Source: Pseudomonas bharatica CSV86 (GTDB lineage Bacteria; Pseudomonadota; Gammaproteobacteria; Pseudomonadales; Pseudomonadaceae). Taken from it: DNA of 64,000 nt. This document shows positions 59,225 through 64,000 of the stretch, one piece after another. Made by a program: the position numbers and the translations under genes. Numbering within the stretch: the first letter of the stretch is position 1; the number at the start of each line of letters is the position of its first letter. Location of the stretch: positions 1,396,001 to 1,460,000 of the forward strand of contig NZ_AMWJ02000001.1 of assembly GCF_000319305.2 (NCBI RefSeq), in the 5' to 3' direction. The notes beneath the pieces were generated by a model. That model saw nothing but the letters and a program-made list of their open reading frames with translations, was not told where the DNA came from and searched no databases.

Positions 59225-61036
59225 ATGAACAGTCAACCGACACCGCAGGATGCGGTCAGGGCGCGCGTAGCGCAGATGCGCCAGGTGATGCGCAACGAAG
59301 GGGTCGATGCACTGCTGGTGCCTTCTGCCGATCCCCATCTTTCCGAATACCTGCCGGGATACTGGCAAGGGCGCAAATGGCTTTCCGGATTTCAGGGGTC
59401 GGTCGGAACCCTGGTGCTGACCGCCGACTTTGCCGGGCTGTGGGCCGATAGCCGCTATTGGGAGCAGGCCACCCAGGAACTGGCGGGTACCGGGATCGAA
59501 CTGGTCAAGCTGCAACCTGGCCGGCCGGGGCCGCTGGAATGGCTGGCGGACAACACCCCGGCCAACGGTGCGGTGGCCGCAGACGGCGCTGTCATGGCGT
59601 TGGCGTCGACTCGGCAGTTGCAAGAGCGCCTGCAGGCGCGCAAGGTTCGCTTGCTGCTGGACAAGGATCTGCTGGGGCAGATCTGGCCGGACCGTCCGGC
59701 GTTGCCGGCCAGCCCGGTGTATGCACATTTGCCACCTTATGCCTCGCAGGGGCGTCGCGAGAAGCTGGCCGCCTTGCGCCAGACGCTTGCCGAGCGAGGT
59801 GCCGACTGGCATTTCCTCGCCACCCTCGACGATATCGCCTGGTTGTTCAACCTGCGCGGTAGCGATGTTTCCTACAACCCGGTATTCGTTTCCTTCGCCC
59901 TGATCGGCCAGGAGGCTGCGATTCTGTTCGTCGCCCAGAGCAAGGTGGATGCGGCGCTGCGCGACACGCTTGCCGCCGATGGGGTCGAACTGCGTGATTA
60001 CAGCGAAGTTGCCGCCGGTCTTGCCGGGATCGCGGCGGACAGCCGTGTGTTGCTGGATCCGGCGAAGGTCACCAGTGGTCTTCTGGCCAATCTGCGTGAG
60101 GGCGTGCGGCTGGTCGAAGGCATCAACCCTACGACTCTGGCCAAGTCGCGCAAGAGCGATGCGGACCTCGCGCATATCCGCCGAACCATGGAGCATGACG
60201 GCGCTGCGCTGTGCGAATTCTTCGCATGGCTCGAGACGGCCCTGGGACGCGAGGTGGTCACTGAAGTCGATATCGATGTGCAACTGACCGCGGCGCGTGC
60301 CCGGCGTCCGGATTTCGTCTGCCTGAGTTTTGCCACCATCGCGGCGTTCAACGCCAATGGCGCGATGCCGCATTACCATGCCACCCCGGAGGCTTTCGCA
60401 CGGATCGAAGGCGATGGCCTGCTTCTGATCGACTCGGGCGGGCAGTATCTTGGCGGAACCACCGATATCACCCGCATGGTACCGATCGGTACCCCGAGCC
60501 ACGAGCAGAAACTGGACTGTACCCGTGTGCTCAAGGGCATGATCGCCCTATCGCGGGCCCGGTTTCCCCGAGGCATTCCTTCACCGCTACTGGATGCGAT
60601 CGCGCGCGCGCCGTTGTGGGCTGAACATATCGATTACGGGCACGGCACCGGGCACGGGGTCGGCTACTTCATGAATGTCCACGAAGGACCGCAGAGCATT
60701 GCCTATCAGGCCGCCGTGACGCCTCACACGGCGATGCAGGTCGGGATGATTACCTCGATCGAGCCCGGAACCTATCGTCCCGGGCAGTGGGGCGTGCGCA
60801 TCGAGAACCTGGTGATAAACCGGGAGTCGGGCAAGAGCGCGTTTGGCGATTTCCTTGAATTCGAAACCTTGACGCTGTGTCCGATCGACACCCGTTGCCT
60901 GTTGATCGACCAGCTTGGCAGCGAGGATGCCGCGTGGCTCGACGCCTACCACGCCGAGGTTCGTCGACGTCTGGAACCGCTGCTCGACGGTGCTGCTCTG
61001 CAATGGTTGCACGAAAGAACCCGGGCTATCGGTTGA
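59225..61036 (+). CDS. Xaa-Pro aminopeptidase (M24B, AmpP/XPNPEP1 type)
   Basis: The product is 603 residues, the long three-domain form found also in eukaryotic XPNPEP1. The metal ligands of the pita-bread fold are visible: Asp in LLIDSGGQYLGGTTDITRMV, His in GHGTGHGVGYFMNVHEG, and Glu residues in TSIEPGTYRPGQWGVRIENL. The start at 59225 (MNSQPTPQDAVRARV) follows GAAAGGAG. It removes N-terminal residues linked to proline in the cytoplasm. It lies 57 bases after the desulfurase, so cotranscription is plausible. A bidirectional terminator follows its stop. Confidence 0.94.
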   Translation: MNSQPTPQDAVRARVAQMRQVMRNEGVDALLVPSADPHLSEYLPGYWQGRKWLSGFQGSVGTLVLTADFAGLWADSRYWEQATQELAGTGIELVKLQPGRPGPLEWLADNTPANGAVAADGAVMALASTRQLQERLQARKVRLLLDKDLLGQIWPDRPALPASPVYAHLPPYASQGRREKLAALRQTLAERGADWHFLATLDDIAWLFNLRGSDVSYNPVFVSFALIGQEAAILFVAQSKVDAALRDTLAADGVELRDYSEVAAGLAGIAADSRVLLDPAKVTSGLLANLREGVRLVEGINPTTLAKSRKSDADLAHIRRTMEHDGAALCEFFAWLETALGREVVTEVDIDVQLTAARARRPDFVCLSFATIAAFNANGAMPHYHATPEAFARIEGDGLLLIDSGGQYLGGTTDITRMVPIGTPSHEQKLDCTRVLKGMIALSRARFPRGIPSPLLDAIARAPLWAEHIDYGHGTGHGVGYFMNVHEGPQSIAYQAAVTPHTAMQVGMITSIEPGTYRPGQWGVRIENLVINRESGKSAFGDFLEFETLTLCPIDTRCLLIDQLGSEDAAWLDAYHAEVRRRLEPLLDGAALQWLHERTRAIG

Positions 61037-61051
61037 TCGAAGCAAAAAGGC

Positions 61052-61078
61052 AAAGGGCAACCCCCGGGGTTGCCCTTT
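61052..61078. terminator. Bidirectional terminator
   Basis: A 10-bp stem (AAAGGGCAAC at 61052-61061, complement at 61069-61078) flanked by A and T runs on both sides lies between the convergent peptidase and lipoprotein genes. Confidence 0.9.
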
Positions 61079-61079
61079 C

Positions 61080-61361
61080 TTATTTACAGATGACGATCAT
61101 GCTGCGGCTGGTATAGCCGGCAGGGTTGATGCCGAATGGATAATCTCCCGGCTCTTCGTCGTTATCCCCGGATCTGGCAATCACCTTGTAGCCTTTCGTT
61201 CCGCAGGAGGTTTCCGCCTTGCTGTAGCACTTGTTCCAGGAAGAGGAAAGGCCGGAGCAGTTGACGTGCAGCCCTTTCTTGCCACGCTTGACCTGATCCT
61301 TCGCGGTTGCTGCGCAACCTGCGACTGCGAGGATAGCTAGTATGAGCAGAATTCGTTTCAT
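61080..61361 (-). CDS. Small putative lipoprotein
   Basis: The product is 93 residues. A signal peptide with lipobox VAGC (MKRILLILAILAVAGC) is followed by a polar domain with four further cysteines (VNCSGLSSSWNKCYSKAETSC and a final ICK), likely disulfide-linked in the periplasm. The start at 61361 has an AAGGA site; the in-frame extension upstream to 61484 runs into IS sequence and is not coding. I recognise no function. The second IS copy inserted 92 bases upstream of the start and may have separated the gene from its promoter. Confidence 0.8.
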   Translation of the reverse strand: MKRILLILAILAVAGCAATAKDQVKRGKKGLHVNCSGLSSSWNKCYSKAETSCGTKGYKVIARSGDNDEEPGDYPFGINPAGYTSRSMIVICK

Positions 61362-61511
61362 TCCTGTCCTTAACGCTGCGCGGGTCTGTGCCCGTGTTCG
61401 TTCCAGTTGCACCTTCCTGATGCTCGTTCGTCCCTGCGTCGAGTAAAAAATTCGGGTATACGGATTTAATGGTTGATGGGGCACCTTTACCCCACCAACC
61501 TGATACCATTA

Positions 61512-62789
61512 TCAGATGGTTGATAGATCGACTCCGTAGTTGAGTTCCTCTGCGAAGTCCGGCAGTCCGTAACCGATGGTTTTCTTGTAGAAAGGAGAGA
61601 CCTTCGCAGTCGGTGCCTTCTTCTTGTGCTTCGTGGTGTAGAGCATTCGTGCCCGCATCACCTCGAAGGAGTAACCGCGCCCTTCACGGTTCTTGTCCTT
61701 GGCCAGTCGGTTGATGGACTCCGTGTAAGCGTTGGTGACGGGCATGTCCGTCTCGAAGTAGGTCATGGTCTCTTCGCGCCAGTTTCCCACTGCCCTGACC
61801 AGATCGCTCCAGACTTCCTTTTGGCCCTTCGGGATGGTGGCTATCCACTCGTCCAGGGCGGCTTCTGCCTGGAGCCGTGTGGTGGCGTCCCAGATGCCGT
61901 AGAAGCGCTCCTTGTGCTCGTAGGCGGCCAGCAGTTGCGGGAACGCGCCTGTCCAGGTCTCCATGATGAGGCGCTCCCGGTCTGAGACTTCGTGAGCGCG
62001 TTTCAGCAGGATTTTCCGGTCTCCCTTGAGAGTCCGGCTCTGGGACGGTTTCAGCTCCTTTCTGAGGCCCTTGCGCACTCTCTCTAGGGCATCGTTGGCC
62101 ATGCGCACCACATGGAACTTATCGACCACGATACGGGCCTGGGGCAGCACAGCCTTGACCGCTGCCCGGTAGGGGTTCCACATGTCCATGCTGACGATCT
62201 CGACCTTCTGCCGGTCTTTCAGCTTCATCAGGTAGTTGGTCACCACGTCCTGGCGGCGGGTGGCCAGCAGGTCGAGCAGGGTTCGCTCCTCAATGTTGGT
62301 CAGAATGCAGCGGTAGCGCTTGTTCAGGTATAGCTCGTCAATGCCCAGGATGCGGGGCGTCTCGAAGCGGTGCCAGCGCCCCAGGAACTCGGCGCGGGCG
62401 TTGAAGATGTCGCGCACCGTCTTCTCGTCCAGGCCGGTCTGTGCCGCCACAAAGGTGTAGGGGTGGTTGAAGGATTCCTTCTCCACGTACTCATGCAGCC
62501 GCAGTGTCATACGGAATCCGTCCACCATCTCCGGTAGCTGGGGCCTGAATGTTGTCTTGCAGGCCCGGCAGGTGTATCGGCGGCGGACCACCCAGAGAGT
62601 GACCCGCTTGCCGTGGATGGGCAGATCACGATAGGGAACGTCACGCTTGCCGAACCGCACGAACTCACCCTGCACGCCGCACCCCTCGCAGGCTACTGGT
62701 GTAGGTGCTTCAAGCCGAAAATGTATGTCTTCATTCTGCTCATCAGAATCCACCAACTGGTACCCAGGAAGGCTTAACGAATTAATCAT
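61512..62789 (-). CDS. ISL3-family transposase, copy 2
   Basis: 425 residues, same as the transposase at 40601-41878, with zinc-finger cysteines and all three DDE residues intact. Confidence 0.97.
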   Translation of the reverse strand: MINSLSLPGYQLVDSDEQNEDIHFRLEAPTPVACEGCGVQGEFVRFGKRDVPYRDLPIHGKRVTLWVVRRRYTCRACKTTFRPQLPEMVDGFRMTLRLHEYVEKESFNHPYTFVAAQTGLDEKTVRDIFNARAEFLGRWHRFETPRILGIDELYLNKRYRCILTNIEERTLLDLLATRRQDVVTNYLMKLKDRQKVEIVSMDMWNPYRAAVKAVLPQARIVVDKFHVVRMANDALERVRKGLRKELKPSQSRTLKGDRKILLKRAHEVSDRERLIMETWTGAFPQLLAAYEHKERFYGIWDATTRLQAEAALDEWIATIPKGQKEVWSDLVRAVGNWREETMTYFETDMPVTNAYTESINRLAKDKNREGRGYSFEVMRARMLYTTKHKKKAPTAKVSPFYKKTIGYGLPDFAEELNYGVDLSTI

Positions 62790-62801
62790 CTCCCGCCTTG
62801 A

Positions 62802-63836
62802 TCAGAAAAACAGGTAGGTGGCGTAACCGGCAATCATCGCCATAGCAAAAATGACTGCTAAAAACGCCGCTAAAAGCTTCAGCGTGAACAAAGAGCGCAA
62901 CAGAATGAGCTCAGTCAGGCTGGCTCCGGCACTGCCGATGATCAACGCTAGCACCGTCCCGGCACCCACGCCTTTGGCCATCAGAGCCGCTGCCAGAGGT
63001 ATGACGGCTTCAGCGCGAATATACAACGGCACGCCGATGACAGCGGCAACTGGAATGGCAAAGGGATTATCTGGGCCTGCATACTGCTCCAATAAGTCAG
63101 TGGGCATGAAACCATAGATCACGCTGCCAATCGCAATACCGATGAGCAGGTAAGGCAACACATCGATAAAGTCCGACCAAGCTTCCCGCCACACACCACT
63201 GTACTTCCCTTCTTTCTTAACCGTGACAGTGGGTTGACTGTCACAGCATTCGCTAGACGTAGAGACTGTTGTCTTCCTATCAGCCCCGCAAGAAGCCGTC
63301 TTCGGAGTGGTGTCGCAGCTGTTGGTGCCGCAACTCGATGCGGTCGATGTAGCACTGCACGGGCTTGCTGATGAACTACATCCACTGCTCTCTTGTGTCG
63401 CCGTCCGGCGCACATAACGCTCGAAGCCAAGCGTGTGAAGCAGCCATCCGGCACCTACCGCGACCACCAAAGCGGCGAGCACATAGATAGCAGTAAGTGT
63501 CCATCCAAACGTGGCAACCAGCAGGCCGACGACGATAGGATTCAGCAACGGAGATGAGAAAAGAAACACCATCATCGGCCCAAAACCGGCCCGTGCCCGA
63601 ATCAACCCTTTCAACATGGGGATAGTCGAGCAACTACAGAAGGGCGTTATAGCTCCTAAACCAGCAGCAAGAAAATAGCCTCGCTTCCCACTGGAAGTCA
63701 GTAACGCTTCCACCTTGGATGGTGGGATGTGACGTTGAAGAACTCCGACCAGCAAGCTAATGCCAATGAATAAAACCGATAGCTCGATAGCGAGAAAGGC
63801 GAACATGCCTAGAGCGTCTTGGAGTTGAGATGACAT
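62802..63836 (-). CDS. ArsP-like permease, IS passenger, copy 2
   Basis: 344 residues, same as the permease at 39554-40588: GAITPFCSCSTIP signature and Cys-rich central loop. Two copies double the gene dosage of the efflux module. Confidence 0.85.
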   Translation of the reverse strand: MSSQLQDALGMFAFLAIELSVLFIGISLLVGVLQRHIPPSKVEALLTSSGKRGYFLAAGLGAITPFCSCSTIPMLKGLIRARAGFGPMMVFLFSSPLLNPIVVGLLVATFGWTLTAIYVLAALVVAVGAGWLLHTLGFERYVRRTATQESSGCSSSASPCSATSTASSCGTNSCDTTPKTASCGADRKTTVSTSSECCDSQPTVTVKKEGKYSGVWREAWSDFIDVLPYLLIGIAIGSVIYGFMPTDLLEQYAGPDNPFAIPVAAVIGVPLYIRAEAVIPLAAALMAKGVGAGTVLALIIGSAGASLTELILLRSLFTLKLLAAFLAVIFAMAMIAGYATYLFF

Positions 63837-63848
63837 TCAATATTACTC

Positions 63849-63922
63849 CTATATTTCTAGTATTGTCGAAATGATGTACGCAGCCTACTTGCGTTTATCC
63901 GACCTGTCAACTATAATTCTAG
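63849..63922. promoter_or_regulatory. ArsR-permease control region, copy 2
   Basis: Mirror of 39468-39541: the two CTAGAA-WTATAG motifs and the TTGACA-17-TAGGCT promoter are retained. Confidence 0.5.
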
Positions 63923-63947
63923 AAACATCGAATTATTGGGGCGTGCT

Positions 63948-64000
63948 ATGGATCACGAAAAGGTTGCAGCCAGCTTAGCTGAGCTAGGGAATAGTCACCG
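63948..64000 (+). CDS. ArsR-family regulator, copy 2 (3' end missing)
   Basis: The first 17 codons from ATG 63948 (MDHEKVAASLAELGNSH) match the regulator at 39128-39442. The rest lies beyond the window. Confidence 0.85.
   Translation, partial: MDHEKVAASLAELGNSH

Larger units (their letters stand above)
61454..64000. mobile_element. ISL3-family insertion sequence, copy 2 (inverted, runs off the window)
   Basis: This is the reverse of the element at 38952-41936 with positions mirrored exactly, and the gene sequences look identical. The right end GGGTATACGGATTTAATGG begins at 61454, preceded by the presumed target duplication AAAAATTC (61446-61453), whose partner lies outside the window. About 438 bases of the left end are missing. 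Confidence 0.95.

Overview
The window looks like a Pseudomonas chromosome, probably from the P. putida / P. fluorescens side of the genus. This rests on high GC, the characteristic 28-bp-arm REP palindromes, an ExaC/ErcA ethanol-oxidation locus, a fused-AB Mnh/Sha antiporter operon, and a five-gene acyl-CoA catabolic cluster in the order of P. putida fadB2x-fadAx-fadE-fadBx. No identification was run; this is from recognition only.

Layout. 1-9.7 kb is housekeeping: a TerC-like membrane protein (5' end missing), a C39-like lipoprotein, a PuuB-like oxidase, two tRNA-Val(GAC) genes flanking a small toxin-antitoxin-like cassette, a sirtuin deacylase, a WYL regulator beside a double AAA+ ATPase, and an FMN reductase. 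9.7-35 kb is the accessory core. An AraC regulator is followed by a divergent pair of giant LRR proteins with NEL-type E3 ubiquitin ligase domains, then a third giant protein of unknown function, then the acyl-CoA catabolic operon, then a fourth giant protein. 35-43 kb is the alcohol-oxidation locus: ExaC aldehyde dehydrogenase, a free-standing pqqA-like peptide gene, an ErcA-like iron alcohol dehydrogenase, and a hybrid sensor kinase split by a 2985-bp ISL3-family element that carries an arsR-like regulator and an ArsP-like permease. 43-61 kb holds a DksA-like protein, a chemoreceptor, the mnhABCDEFG antiporter operon, an EamA exporter, an XRE-cupin regulator, a GlxA-type regulator, a DUF3182 protein, a cysteine desulfurase, an Xaa-Pro aminopeptidase and a small lipoprotein. 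A second, inverted copy of the IS begins at 61454 and runs off the end.

Two window-wide observations affect how the annotation should be read. First, at least six otherwise sound genes (both NEL genes, the third giant gene, the thiolase, ercA and mnhD) are broken by eight frame changes. Each one is repaired by adding a single base, and nearly all lie in G/C runs. That uniformity points to uncorrected consensus deletions rather than decay, so these loci are labelled frameshifted, not dead. Second, the two identical IS copies in opposite orientation bracket about 19.5 kb. The first copy has cut a regulatory kinase of the ethanol-oxidation system and is flanked by a clean 8-bp target duplication.
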